Part shown: piece after piece, positions 23,789 to 32,572 of the stretch | How the letters are laid out: every line of letters starts with the position of its first letter | Numbering within the stretch: position 1 is the first letter of the stretch | Assembly: GCA_004551945.1 (NCBI GenBank) | Contig: SFPN01000007.1 | Span: 62,001-126,000, forward strand | Source: Clostridiales bacterium | Lineage (GTDB): Bacteria; Bacillota; Clostridia; Oscillospirales; Oscillospiraceae | Direction: 5' to 3' | Length of the DNA: 64,000 nucleotides | Made by a program: the position numbers and the translations under genes | The notes under the pieces: generated by a model | What the model was told of the DNA's origin: nothing | The model's input: only the letters and a program-made list of their open reading frames with translations | Databases searched by the model: none

Positions 23789-23828
23789 AAAGACCCCTGG
23801 ACAGTTGGGGAACTGTCCAGGGGTCTTT
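23789..23828 (+). terminator. Terminator after the response regulator
   Basis: AAAGACCCCTGGACAGTT / AACTGTCCAGGGGTCTTT, 18-bp perfect stem, GGGG loop, flanking A and T runs so usable on both strands. Confidence 0.85.
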
Positions 23829-23831
23829 CTG

Positions 23832-24112
23832 CCCCGGGCGGAGAAACCACAGGGCGGGATACAATGAAACGGAAGGTTAAAAGGAAGAAACGGGTTTGGA
23901 CAAGAAGGGGTTGTCAAAAGGTCTTTGGGAAGGAAAAGACCTGCGGCGGCGAAGCCGACCGCTCTTGACTACAATGAAATAATACAACGTGGAAGTTGCA
24001 AAATCAATCGGCAAAACCACCAACATTCCCGAATAAAACTCGGTTTTCTCCCGAAAATGCCGGAATAACTTGCAGGAGAAAATAGTTTGCTTGCAGATGA
24101 AAGAGATTTCCG
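23832..24112. other. Intergenic region without recognised features
   Basis: A basic 35-codon frame at 23864 has no good ribosome site and is not accepted. The rest is AT-richer spacer before the convergent end of the greA-like gene. Confidence 0.4.
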
Positions 24113-24616
24113 TCAGAAGGTGCTGATGGGGATGTCCGGGTCCTCCCCGGTTTTTTCCACGGCCCGGACCTGGACGTAATAGCGGCAGTCCGCCCCGGCC
24201 TCGATGAGGACCCGGTCCCCCACCTGATGGCCCATGAGAGCCTTGCCCACGGGGGATTCCTTGCTGATGAGGCCCTTCAAAGCGTCCTGGCGGAGGGTGG
24301 TCACCAGCTGGATGGTCTCCTCCTCGTCGTCTTCCTCCAGGTAGATGGTGACCTTGTCGAACAGGCCGATGCCGGCGCCCTGGGAGGTGCCGTCAATGAC
24401 CTTGGCGGTTTTTATCATGTTCTCCAGGTAGCGGATGCGGCTGTCGTTGCGGTTTTTCTCCCGCTTGGCGGCCTTGTACTCGAAGTTCTCGCTGAGATCC
24501 CCGAAGGAGCGGGCCACCTTCACCTCTTCAATGAGCTTGGGCCGCAGCACCTGAATCCGGTGCTGGAGCTCCTCCTTCATCTTGTCAATGTCCACTTGGG
24601 TCAGTTCGTCGTGCAT
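24113..24616 (-). CDS. GreA/GreB family transcription elongation factor
   Basis: 167 residues: an N-terminal coiled coil (about 1-75: IDKMKEELQHRIQVLRPKLIEEVKVARSFGDLSENFEYKAAKREKNRNDSRIRYLENMI) with the acidic tip D-LSENFEY, and a C-terminal FKBP-like domain (DKVTIYLEEDDEEETIQLVT ... ISKESPVGKALMGHQVGDRVLI). Restarts backtracked RNA polymerase. ATG at 24616 with AGAGGTG; a GTG nine bases earlier overlaps it. It stands alone. Confidence 0.93.
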   Translation of the reverse strand: MHDELTQVDIDKMKEELQHRIQVLRPKLIEEVKVARSFGDLSENFEYKAAKREKNRNDSRIRYLENMIKTAKVIDGTSQGAGIGLFDKVTIYLEEDDEEETIQLVTTLRQDALKGLISKESPVGKALMGHQVGDRVLIEAGADCRYYVQVRAVEKTGEDPDIPISTF

Positions 24617-24653
24617 GACGTACACCTCTTTTACAAAAATTCGCCGGTTTCAT

Positions 24654-24749
24654 CCTTGCGCCGGGACCCGCACGGCGGGACGGCGCTTATGCGCCGCACA
24701 AGGGTTTTGCGGAGCAAAACCTTGGCGCAGGCGGAATTCAGTTCCGCCG
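24654..24749. repeat. Multi-branched palindromic element
   Basis: Closing stem TGCGCC / GGCGCA encloses GGCGC-TTAT-GCGCC and CAAGG-g-TTTTGC / GCAAAACCTTG with a bulged G; GGCGGAA / TTCCGCC follows. The bulged arm recurs at 62419-62463. Confidence 0.55.
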
Positions 24750-24796
24750 AGCAGTTCAATCACCGAAGGGTGAAGAGCCCAAAGGGCGCGGAATCC

Positions 24797-24833
24797 AAAA
24801 AGAACGACACGCGTTAAGCGTGTCGTTCTTTTT
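24797..24833 (-). terminator. tRNA-Leu terminator
   Basis: AAAAAGAACGACACGC / GCGTGTCGTTCTTTTT, 16-bp perfect stem three bases beyond the tRNA 3' end on the minus strand. Confidence 0.85.
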
Positions 24834-24835
24834 GG

Positions 24836-24920
24836 TGCCGGTGACCGGACTCGAACCGGTACGCTGTCGCCAGCGGCGGATTTTGAGTCCGCTACGTCTA
24901 CCAATTTCATCACACCGGCA
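24836..24920 (-). tRNA. tRNA-Leu (anticodon CAA)
   Basis: 85 bases folding as a class II tRNA: acceptor TGCCGGT, D-arm with AATTGGTAGACG, anticodon stem GCGGA / TCCGC with loop CTCAAAA (anticodon CAA, reads UUG), a variable arm CGCTGGCGACAGCG and T-arm GGTTCGAGTCC. CCA is not encoded. Confidence 0.95.
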
Positions 24921-24940
24921 GGTGGGCTGAGCGCAAGTGG

Positions 24941-24969
24941 ATTATACAACAGCCGGGAGCCGATGGCAA
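24941..24969 (-). promoter_or_regulatory. tRNA-Leu promoter
   Basis: Minus strand TTGCCA, 17-bp spacer, TATAAT. Confidence 0.85.
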
Positions 24970-25107
24970 GGGTTTTTCTCTTAGAAATTTCGAAGAAATC
25001 ATAGGAAATCAGGAAGGGATGTGGTATGATATGATATTATGGTACGACTATGAGTATGAGAACATGGCAGGCCGGAAGGGCCGGCCTGGAAAGGAGGCGT
25101 CCGGTTC

Positions 25108-26451
25108 GTGAAGCTGCGGAAAGCTGTGGGGCTGCTGGCCCTGCTCCTGTGCCTGGGGGGGCTGACCGGCTGCGTGTTTGGCAGCGTGGACGAGATGTAC
25201 GCCCTGCCCAAGTCCTCGGAGTCCTATGTGAATCTCCAGGCCACCATCAACCAGGAAAAGGGCAGCGCGGAGTACATCGCCCCGTTGAGCGGCGAGAACC
25301 GCCAGACCATCCAGCTGGTGGACGTGGACGGGGACGGCAGCCAGGAGGCGGTGGCCTTCTTCCGGGACGCTGCCGCGGAGCAGCCCCTTCAGATCGTGAT
25401 CTTCAAGCAGGATGACCGGGAGGCCTATCAGGTCTATGCCCGCATTGAGGGCATTGGCAGCGAGATTGAGTCCATCGACTACCTGGACCTGTGCGGCGAC
25501 ACCGGCTGCGACATTCTGGTGAGCTGGCAGGTGAGCGCCTCTGTTCACACCCTGGTGGGGTACACCATCGCCGGGGGGGAGCCCATGGAAATTCTTCGCA
25601 GCGGCTACGGCCGGTACCTGGCGGCGGACCTGGACAAGGACGGTCGGGAGGAGCTGGTCCTGGCCCAGAGCGAGAACGGCAGCCCTGCCCGCTGGCGGCT
25701 GGAGTATTACGACGGCCGGGAGAGCCACATGGAGATGCTTTCCGCTGCCCCTCTCTCCGAAGGCGCCACCGACATCTGCGCCTGGTCCAGCGGATCTCTG
25801 GCGGACGAGACCCCCGGCCTGTTCGTCACCTCCTATTTCGGCAAGGACGTGCTCATTACCGATGTACTCTGCGTGGACGAGGGCGGCTTGCGGAACCTTT
25901 CTCTGCATTCCGGTAAGCGCAGCAGCGAGAATACCTGCCACTACTATTCCGGGGTCTTCCCGGCGGATATGAACGGGGACGGGATCACCGAGGTACCCGT
26001 GTCCCGGGAGGTGCCTGCCTACGGCGGCAGCACCGCCGACAGCTTCTGGTGGCTGGACTGGATTGCCTATCGGTCTGACGGCAGCGGCGACCAGGTGCTC
26101 ACCACCTGCCACAGCGGCGACGGCTGGTACCTGGAGCTGCCCGAGGAGTGGACGGGAGACTTCTCCATGTGCCGCCAGGAAAGCTCTGCCACCGGGGTGC
26201 GCAGCGTCACCTTCGCCCGGGGGCTGGAGACGGAGGAGACAGATCCCCAGCCCTTCCTGACCATCTGCACCCTCACGGGGTCGGACCGGGGCGAGCTGGC
26301 CCGGCAGGACGGCCGGTTCATCCTCTATACGGACAGCAACACCATCTGCACCGGGGAGTTTCTCCCTGGTTGGGACTGCGGCTTGGACCAGGATGGTCTG
26401 GAAAGCCGCTTCCATCACAGCACCGGCGGCTGGAGCCATGGCAGCACCTGA
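25108..26451 (+). CDS. Lipoprotein with FG-GAP/VCBS-like repeats
   Basis: 447 residues. Lipobox LTGC at about 19-22. The mature part holds short Asp-rich loops of the FG-GAP type: LVDVDGDGSQEAVAFF, AADLDKDGREELVLA, PADMNGDGITEVPVS, which suggest a calcium-binding beta-propeller outside the membrane. GTG start with GGAAAGGAGG. Seventy-five bases upstream of a response regulator and its kinase, so it may be the surface component of that system; ligand unknown. Confidence 0.8.
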   Translation: MKLRKAVGLLALLLCLGGLTGCVFGSVDEMYALPKSSESYVNLQATINQEKGSAEYIAPLSGENRQTIQLVDVDGDGSQEAVAFFRDAAAEQPLQIVIFKQDDREAYQVYARIEGIGSEIESIDYLDLCGDTGCDILVSWQVSASVHTLVGYTIAGGEPMEILRSGYGRYLAADLDKDGREELVLAQSENGSPARWRLEYYDGRESHMEMLSAAPLSEGATDICAWSSGSLADETPGLFVTSYFGKDVLITDVLCVDEGGLRNLSLHSGKRSSENTCHYYSGVFPADMNGDGITEVPVSREVPAYGGSTADSFWWLDWIAYRSDGSGDQVLTTCHSGDGWYLELPEEWTGDFSMCRQESSATGVRSVTFARGLETEETDPQPFLTICTLTGSDRGELARQDGRFILYTDSNTICTGEFLPGWDCGLDQDGLESRFHHSTGGWSHGST

Positions 26452-26526
26452 CAGGCCTTGTCGCCGGAGGCGCCCTGGGAAGGGCGGGACGGGACCAGCC
26501 CGTCCAAACAAGAAAGGAGCGGAACA

Positions 26527-27210
26527 ATGAAAAAAATTCTGGTTCTGGAGGACGAGGCCAACATCCGCAGCTTCGTCGTGATTAACCTCAACCGGGCAGG
26601 CTATGAGACCATCGAGGCGGGCACCGGCGAGGAGGCCCTGGAGCAGCTGCGGCTGAACCCCGACGTGCGGGTGGCTCTGCTGGATATTATGCTCCCCGAC
26701 ATGGACGGCTTCGAGGTCTGCCGCCGCATCCGGGCGGGCAACTCCAAGATCGGCATCATTATGCTCACCGCCCGCACCCAGGAGATGGACAAGGTCACCG
26801 GCTTCATGACCGGGGCCGACGACTATGTGACCAAGCCCTTCTCCCCGGCGGAGCTCACCGCCCGCATCGACGCTCTCTACCGGCGCATCGGCGGAGACAT
26901 GATGGACGACGGCGAGATCCAGCAGCCCCCCTTCGTCCTGAACACCCGCAAGCGGACCCTGGAGAAAAACGGCCAGCGGGTGAAGCTGACCCAGGTGGAG
27001 TACGCCATCATGAAGATGTTCATGGAAAACCCCGGCAAGGCCCTCTCCCGGGAGGAGATCCTGAAATCCGTCTGGGGGGAGAACTACTTAGGAGAGCTGA
27101 AAATCGTGGACGTGAACATCCGCCGCCTGCGGGTGAAGATCGAGGATGAGCCCACCAGCCCCATCTACATCACCACCATCTGGGGCTACGGCTACAAGTG
27201 GGAATTTTGA
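26527..27210 (+). CDS. OmpR family response regulator
   Basis: 227 residues. Receiver with LEDEANI, phospho-Asp in ALLDIMLPDMDGFEV, YVTKPFSPAEL; linker about 118-135; winged helix VKLTQVEYAIMKMFMENPGKALSREEILKSVWGENYLGELKIVDVNIRRLRVKIED and ITTIWGYGYKWEF. Start at 26527 (GAAAGGAG); upstream in-frame codons have no site. Paired with the kinase 79 bases downstream. Confidence 0.94.
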   Translation: MKKILVLEDEANIRSFVVINLNRAGYETIEAGTGEEALEQLRLNPDVRVALLDIMLPDMDGFEVCRRIRAGNSKIGIIMLTARTQEMDKVTGFMTGADDYVTKPFSPAELTARIDALYRRIGGDMMDDGEIQQPPFVLNTRKRTLEKNGQRVKLTQVEYAIMKMFMENPGKALSREEILKSVWGENYLGELKIVDVNIRRLRVKIEDEPTSPIYITTIWGYGYKWEF

Positions 27211-27289
27211 CCGGGTGAAAAAGAAAACTCTTTTTCGCCGCTGCGGCGGCGAAACTCTGCGAGGCACACGTTAAGAAGAAGGAACGACC

Positions 27290-28732
27290 ATGAAATCCAT
27301 TCCATTTCTGAAAGTCAGGGGCATCCGCAGGCGATGGCTGCTCAACAGCGTCAGCATCATGGTGATGATTCTGGCGGTGGTGGTGATCGCCTTCTCCCTG
27401 GTGATGAAAAACTATTACGACAGCAGCATCCTCTCGGACATGGAGAGCAAGGCCCGCATTGCCGCCAACTACTTCGGCAGCTACGCCGGGAGCATGGACA
27501 TCAGCACTGGGGACTACCTCACCGCTGCCCAGGACTATGTCAGCTCCTTTGAGGACGGCACCAAGCTGGAGCTGCAATTTCTCACCCCCGGGGGCAAGGT
27601 GGTCTACTCCTCCAACGGTCTGACCCTGTCGGGCACCATGCCGGGGACGGACGACATCGCCCACCTGCAAACCTACCAGGAGATCTCCTCCTGGACGGGA
27701 AACTCCCCCCAGACCGGGGAGCGGATCACCGCCGTCTCCGCCCCGCTCATCTATGACGGCACCCTCATGGGGATCATGCGCTATGTCACCTCCATGCGTC
27801 TGGTGGACCGGCAGGTGGTTACCCTTACCCTGGTGGCGGTGGCCCTGGCAGCCAGCATCCTGGTGCTGGCGTATCTCTCCAACATCTACTTTGTCCGCTC
27901 CATCGTGGACCCGGTGAAGAACATCACCGGCATCGCCCAGCGCATCGCCGGTGGCAGCTATGGCATCCAGGTGGAGAAAAAGTTCGACGACGAGGTGGGC
28001 GATCTCACCGACGCCATCAACGACATGTCCCTGCGCATTAAGCAGGCGGAGAGCATGAAATCGGAGTTTATCTCCTCCGTCTCCCATGAGCTGCGCACCC
28101 CCCTCACGGCCATCACCGGCTGGGCGGAGACCATCATGAATGGAGAGGCCCGGGACGAGTCGGACATCCGCAAGGGCATGGGCATCATCGCCAGCGAGGC
28201 CAGACGGCTCTCGGGCATGGTGGAGGAGCTGCTGGAGTTCTCCCGCATTGAGGACGGCCGGTTTACCCTGTCCATCGAGCCCATTGACATCAAGGCCGAG
28301 CTGGAGGACGCGGTGTACACCTACCATGAGTTCCTGGCCGCCGAGGGCATCGCCGTCTACCACCGCGACTGCGAGGAGGAGTTCGAGCCCATCCCCGGGG
28401 ACCCGGACCGGCTGCGGCAGGTTTTCTGCAACCTGCTGGACAACGCCGCCAAGCACGGCGGCTCCGGCAAGCGCATTGACACGGGGATCTACCCGGAGGC
28501 GGGGGACGTGGTCATCACCATCCGGGACTACGGCCCCGGCATCCCCCCGGAGGAGCTGCCCAACGTGAAGTACAAGTTCTACAAGGGAAGCTCCACCGCC
28601 CGTGGCAGCGGCATCGGCCTGGCGGTGTGCGAGGAGATTGTCTCCCGCCACAACGGGGAGCTGAACATCCGCAACGCCGACGACGAGTTTGGCGGCTGTG
28701 TGGCAGAGATCCGGCTGCCGACTGGAACATAA
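27290..28732 (+). CDS. Sensor histidine kinase with extracytoplasmic sensor and HAMP domain
   Basis: 480 residues: helix 1 (about 15-38), an outer domain of about 145 residues, helix 2 (about 183-203), HAMP (RSIVDPVKNITGIAQRIAGGSYG), phospho-His in SSVSHELRTPLTAITGW, N box (FCNLLDNAAKHG), DYGPGIP and a GSGIGLAV glycine box. Together with the regulator it forms a complete two-component system. A hairpin (28742-28767, AAACCTTG / CAAGGTTT) follows the stop. Confidence 0.94.
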   Translation: MKSIPFLKVRGIRRRWLLNSVSIMVMILAVVVIAFSLVMKNYYDSSILSDMESKARIAANYFGSYAGSMDISTGDYLTAAQDYVSSFEDGTKLELQFLTPGGKVVYSSNGLTLSGTMPGTDDIAHLQTYQEISSWTGNSPQTGERITAVSAPLIYDGTLMGIMRYVTSMRLVDRQVVTLTLVAVALAASILVLAYLSNIYFVRSIVDPVKNITGIAQRIAGGSYGIQVEKKFDDEVGDLTDAINDMSLRIKQAESMKSEFISSVSHELRTPLTAITGWAETIMNGEARDESDIRKGMGIIASEARRLSGMVEELLEFSRIEDGRFTLSIEPIDIKAELEDAVYTYHEFLAAEGIAVYHRDCEEEFEPIPGDPDRLRQVFCNLLDNAAKHGGSGKRIDTGIYPEAGDVVITIRDYGPGIPPEELPNVKYKFYKGSSTARGSGIGLAVCEEIVSRHNGELNIRNADDEFGGCVAEIRLPTGT

Positions 28733-28812
28733 GTTCGAGAAAAACCTTGCTTTTTTCCCCAAGGTTTGATACCATATTCTCTGCGGAACGCAGAACAAAA
28801 CTAGGAGACACT

Positions 28813-29811
28813 ATGAAAGAAAAAAGCACTTGCGGCGCACCCGCTCAGGACTGCGCCTTCCGCACCACCATCGGCGGACAGGCCCTCATTGAGGGCATCC
28901 TCATGCGGGGGCCGAAGAAGCAGGCCATTGTGGTGCGCAACCAGGAGGGAGAACTGGAGATCCAGGAGGAGGACCTGAAGCTGGTGAAGGACCGGCACCC
29001 CGTCCTGGGCTGGCCCTTCATCCGGGGGATTATCAACTTTCTGGACTCCCTCATCAAGGGTGTCAAGGCCCTCATGTGGTCGGCAGAGTTCTACCCCGAG
29101 GAAGAGGAGACAGAGCCCTCCCGGTTTGAAAAGTGGCTGGAACAGCACTTCGGCACCGAGGCCCTGATGAAATGGGTGATCGGCGTGGCTGTGGCGGCGG
29201 GCATCGCCTTTGCGGTAGCGCTGTTTATCATCCTGCCTACCCTGGGAACCTCCGCCCTGCTGTACTTCTTCCCCAGCGCTCCCATGTGGGTGCGGAACCT
29301 GCTGGAGGGCATCATCAAGCTGGTGATTTTCTTCATCTATCTGATCCTCTGCTCCCGGCTGAAGGATATTCACCGGACCTTCCAGTACCACGGGGCGGAA
29401 CACAAGACCATCTTCTGCTACGAGCGGGGCCTGCCCCTGACCGTGGAAAACGCCCGGACCATGCCCCGGCACCACCCCCGGTGCGGCACCAGCTTCCTGT
29501 TTGTGGTCATCGTCATTGCCGTGCTGGCCTCCTGCGTGGTCTTTGCCCTGCCTGGGGTGCGGGACGTGGCCACCAATCCCATTGTGCGTATCCTGCTTCA
29601 TCTGGTGCTGCTACCCATTGTGGTGGCGGTGACCTATGAGCTTAACCGGTTTATTGGCCGCCACGACAACCCCCTGACCCGGTTCCTGTCGGCCCCCGGC
29701 ATGTGGATGCAGAACTTTACCACCTTCGAGCCGGACGACTCCATGCTGGAGGTGGCCATTCGTGCCCTGAATCTGGTCCTGCCGGAGGAAAAGGGCGCGG
29801 ACGCCTGGTAA
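28813..29811 (+). CDS. DUF1385 membrane protein
   Basis: 332 residues. TTIGGQALIEGILMRGPKKQAIVVR, then several membrane helices, LKDIHRTFQYHGAEHKTIFCYERGLPLTVENARTMPRHHPRCGTSFLFVV with conserved His/Cys (metal-binding looking), and TRFLSAPGMWMQNFTTFEPDD. This family often precedes prmC in clostridia, as it does here. Function unknown; the H-R-x-F-Q-Y-H-G-A-E-H motif hints at an enzyme. Confidence 0.9.
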   Translation: MKEKSTCGAPAQDCAFRTTIGGQALIEGILMRGPKKQAIVVRNQEGELEIQEEDLKLVKDRHPVLGWPFIRGIINFLDSLIKGVKALMWSAEFYPEEEETEPSRFEKWLEQHFGTEALMKWVIGVAVAAGIAFAVALFIILPTLGTSALLYFFPSAPMWVRNLLEGIIKLVIFFIYLILCSRLKDIHRTFQYHGAEHKTIFCYERGLPLTVENARTMPRHHPRCGTSFLFVVIVIAVLASCVVFALPGVRDVATNPIVRILLHLVLLPIVVAVTYELNRFIGRHDNPLTRFLSAPGMWMQNFTTFEPDDSMLEVAIRALNLVLPEEKGADAW

Positions 29812-29853
29812 AACGAGAACGAGAGAAACTGTTTCTGATTGGGGTGTGTGTTT

Positions 29854-30783
29854 GTGGCGATCACCTATCATGACTTGTATTTGAATACCTACCGGGACCT
29901 GGCGGACTTGGGCATCGAGGCGGCCAAGCTGGAGGCCCGGGAGCTTCTCTGCGCGGCGGCGGACAAGACCCCGGAGAAGTTCCTCCAGGACCTGTCCCTG
30001 TATACCACCGACGAGATCCAGGAGAAGCTGGCCGCCATGGTGGAGCGGCGAAAAACCGGGGAGCCGGTGGCCTACATCATCGGGGAGTGGTCCTTCTGCG
30101 GCCTCACCTTCGCGGTGAATCCCCAGGTCCTCATCCCACGCATCGACACGGAAATGCTGGCCAACATCGTCATCGACCGGCTGAGAAAGGACGAGGAAGC
30201 CCGGCCGGGCAGCAGCTTCCGGGTGCTGGACCTGTGCGCCGGCTCCGGCTGCGTGGGGCTCACCATTGCTTATAAGATGAAAAACGTCCGGGCGGTGCTG
30301 GTGGACCTATCCGACGGGGCGTTGGACCTGTGCAAGAAGAATATCCGCCGGCACAAGCTCACCGGCCGGGCGGTGCACCTGAAAGGGGACGCACTCCAGT
30401 CCCCCAGCCACGCTCTGGGGCTGTTTGATGTGCTGGTGTGCAATCCCCCCTATATCCCCAGCGGAGACATTCCGGGGCTGGACAGCTCCGTGAAGGACTT
30501 TGAGCCCATGATGGCTCTGGACGGCGGGGCGGACGGCCTGGACTTTTACCGGGCGGTGACCAAGCTGTGGAAGTCGGCCTTAAAGCCCGGAGGCCACCTG
30601 ATCTACGAGGTGGGCATCGGCCAGTCGGAGAAGGTGGCCGGGCTGCTGGTGCAGGCTGGCTATGAGAACATCCGCATCACAAGAGACACCGGCCGCATCG
30701 ACCGGGTGGTGGAGGGCCAGCGGCCCAAGGAACGGGAGATCCCCGATCTGCTCCATGAGAGCTTACACGAGGAGGAAGGATAA
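29854..30783 (+). CDS. prmC: Release factor glutamine methyltransferase
   Basis: 309 residues from the GTG at 29854 (GGGGTG upstream; TTG 29839 and GTG 29848 are alternatives). N-terminal helical domain (about 1-90, PVAYIIGEWSFCGLTFAVNPQVLIPRIDTE), then a SAM-binding fold with VLDLCAGSGCVGL and the catalytic NPPY in LVCNPPYIPSGD. Methylates the GGQ glutamine of RF1/RF2. The release factor gene prfA, a common neighbour, is not here. Stop overlaps recA start (TAATG). Confidence 0.94.
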   Translation: MAITYHDLYLNTYRDLADLGIEAAKLEARELLCAAADKTPEKFLQDLSLYTTDEIQEKLAAMVERRKTGEPVAYIIGEWSFCGLTFAVNPQVLIPRIDTEMLANIVIDRLRKDEEARPGSSFRVLDLCAGSGCVGLTIAYKMKNVRAVLVDLSDGALDLCKKNIRRHKLTGRAVHLKGDALQSPSHALGLFDVLVCNPPYIPSGDIPGLDSSVKDFEPMMALDGGADGLDFYRAVTKLWKSALKPGGHLIYEVGIGQSEKVAGLLVQAGYENIRITRDTGRIDRVVEGQRPKEREIPDLLHESLHEEEG

Positions 30784-31949
30784 TGGCAGAGAAAAAGAAA
30801 ACGGTAGAGAGCGCCGCACCGGCTGCGGATAAAAAGAAGGCCCTGGAGACCGCCATGGCCCAGATTGAGAAGGCCTACGGCAAGGGCTCCATCATGCGCC
30901 TGGGGGACAACACCCGGGTGGTGGTGGAGGCCATCCCCACCGGCTCTCTGGCCCTGGACCTGGCCCTGGGCATCGGCGGCGTGCCCCGGGGACGGATCAT
31001 TGAGATCTACGGCCCCGAATCCTCCGGTAAGACCACCCTGGCTCTGCACATTGCGGCGGAGGCCCAGAAGCGGGGCGGCGAGGTGGCCTTCATCGACGCT
31101 GAGCACGCCCTGGACCCCACCTACGCCCGGGCCCTGGGGGTGGACATTGAAAACATGCTCATCTCCCAGCCGGACACCGGCGAGCAGGGCCTGGAAATCT
31201 GCGAGGCCCTGGTGCGCTCCGGCGCTCTGGACGTGATCGTGGTGGACTCTGTGGCCGCCCTGGTGCCCCGGGCGGAGATCGAGGGGGACATGGGGGACGC
31301 CCACGTGGGCCTGCTTGCCCGCCTCATGAGCCAGGCCCTGCGGAAGCTGGCCGGGTCCATCGCTAAGACCAACTGCGTGGTCATCTTCATTAACCAGCTC
31401 CGGGAAAAGGTGGGGGTCATGTACGGCAATCCCGAGGTCACCACCGGCGGCCGGGCCTTGAAGTTCTACTCCTCCGTCCGCATCGACGTGCGCCGGATCG
31501 AGCCCATCAAGGCCGGCGGGGAGATCATCGGCAACCGCACCCGGGCCAAAGTGGTAAAAAATAAGGTTGCGCCCCCCTTCCGGGAGGCGGAGTTTGACAT
31601 TATGTACGGGGAGGGCATCTCCAAGTACGGCGAGATGGTGGACCTGGCGGTGAAGCTGGACATTCTCCAGAAGAGCGGCTCCTGGTTCTCCATGGGGGAC
31701 GAGCGCATCGGCCAGGGCCGGGACGCGGCCAAGCAGTATCTGAAGGACAACCCGGAGATCTGCGACCGGGTGGAGGAGGAAATCCGCCAGAATTCCTACA
31801 AGCTCATGAGCGCCCAGGCCCAGGCGGCTGCCCGGGCAGCGGGCCGTGCTCCTCAGGAGACCGTCACCCACGCTGCCCAGCCCCAGCCCGCGCCGGCCGC
31901 GCCCCGGGGCATCGACGTGAGCGCCGACGACTTCGACGATGAGGATTGA
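30783..31949 (+). CDS. recA: Recombinase RecA
   Basis: 388 residues. Walker A GPESSGKTT (77-85), Walker B VIVVDSVAAL, the L1/L2 loops (MGDAHVGLLARLMSQALRKL; INQLREKVGVMYGNPEVTTGG) and an acidic end DDFDDED after an Ala/Pro/Gln-rich linker longer than usual. Drives strand exchange and LexA cleavage. Overlaps recX by 11 bases; no LexA box is seen since it is inside an operon with prmC. Confidence 0.99.
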   Translation: MAEKKKTVESAAPAADKKKALETAMAQIEKAYGKGSIMRLGDNTRVVVEAIPTGSLALDLALGIGGVPRGRIIEIYGPESSGKTTLALHIAAEAQKRGGEVAFIDAEHALDPTYARALGVDIENMLISQPDTGEQGLEICEALVRSGALDVIVVDSVAALVPRAEIEGDMGDAHVGLLARLMSQALRKLAGSIAKTNCVVIFINQLREKVGVMYGNPEVTTGGRALKFYSSVRIDVRRIEPIKAGGEIIGNRTRAKVVKNKVAPPFREAEFDIMYGEGISKYGEMVDLAVKLDILQKSGSWFSMGDERIGQGRDAAKQYLKDNPEICDRVEEEIRQNSYKLMSAQAQAAARAAGRAPQETVTHAAQPQPAPAAPRGIDVSADDFDDED

Positions 31950-32568
31950 GAAGCTGACGCCCCCCGCCCGACCGGGTTCCCCCTGGACCCTGGTGCTGGA
32001 GACGGGGGAGAAGCTGAAACTCACCGAAGGGGTGGTGGCGGACTTTGCCCTGTACCAGGGGGGAGAGCTGGACCAGCCGGCCCTGGAGGAGCTGAAAGCC
32101 GCCGCCTTTGCCGGGGCTTTGCGGGAGAAAACCATCTCTCTGCTCACCGGCCGCCTCATGTCCGCCGGGCAGCTAAAGGAAAAGCTCCTGACCAAGGGGG
32201 CCACCCCCCGGCAGGCGGAGGAGCTGGCCGCCTGGGCCCAGGACATTGGGCTGCTGAACGACCGGGAATACGCCGCTGCCCTGGTCCGCCACTACCAGGA
32301 CCGGGGGTACGGCGTCTATAAGATCAAGGATGAGCTCTACCGCCGCAAGGTCCCCCGGGAATACTGGGAGGAGGCCCTGGAGGCGCTGGAGGACCCGGGG
32401 GAGCAGATTTCCCGCCTGCTGGCGGCCAGGCTCAAGGACCCCACCGACCCGAAACAGGTAAAGAAAGCCTCCGACGCCCTGGTGCGCCGGGGGTTTTCGT
32501 GGAGTCAGGTGTCCCAAGGGATCGAAGGGTTCCGGCGGACCTGGGAAGACGAACAGATAGGAGACTGA
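31939..32568 (+). CDS. recX: Regulatory protein RecX
   Basis: 209 residues of mostly helical repeats: ALREKTISLLTGRLMSAGQLKEKLLTKGATPRQAEELAAWAQDIGLLNDREYAAALVRHYQDRGYGVYKIKDELYRRKVPREYWEEAL. Inhibits RecA filaments. An N-terminal strand-rich extension (about 1-45) is present, as in many Firmicute RecX proteins. ATG lies inside the recA end. Confidence 0.93.
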   Translation: MRIEKLTPPARPGSPWTLVLETGEKLKLTEGVVADFALYQGGELDQPALEELKAAAFAGALREKTISLLTGRLMSAGQLKEKLLTKGATPRQAEELAAWAQDIGLLNDREYAAALVRHYQDRGYGVYKIKDELYRRKVPREYWEEALEALEDPGEQISRLLAARLKDPTDPKQVKKASDALVRRGFSWSQVSQGIEGFRRTWEDEQIGD

Positions 32569-32572
32569 AACA

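Noticed and set aside
23864..23968. Basic 35-codon ORF after the response regulator
   Set aside because: No good ribosome site, highly biased Lys/Arg content and position just past a terminator.
27211..27289. Third copy of the dispersed repeat between response regulator and kinase
   Set aside because: Only a 14-bp match (AAACTCTGCGAGGC) to the repeat in inverted orientation; too short to call.
28742..28767. Hairpin after the histidine kinase as a terminator
   Set aside because: The stem is only 8 bp and the T run is in its loop, not after it.
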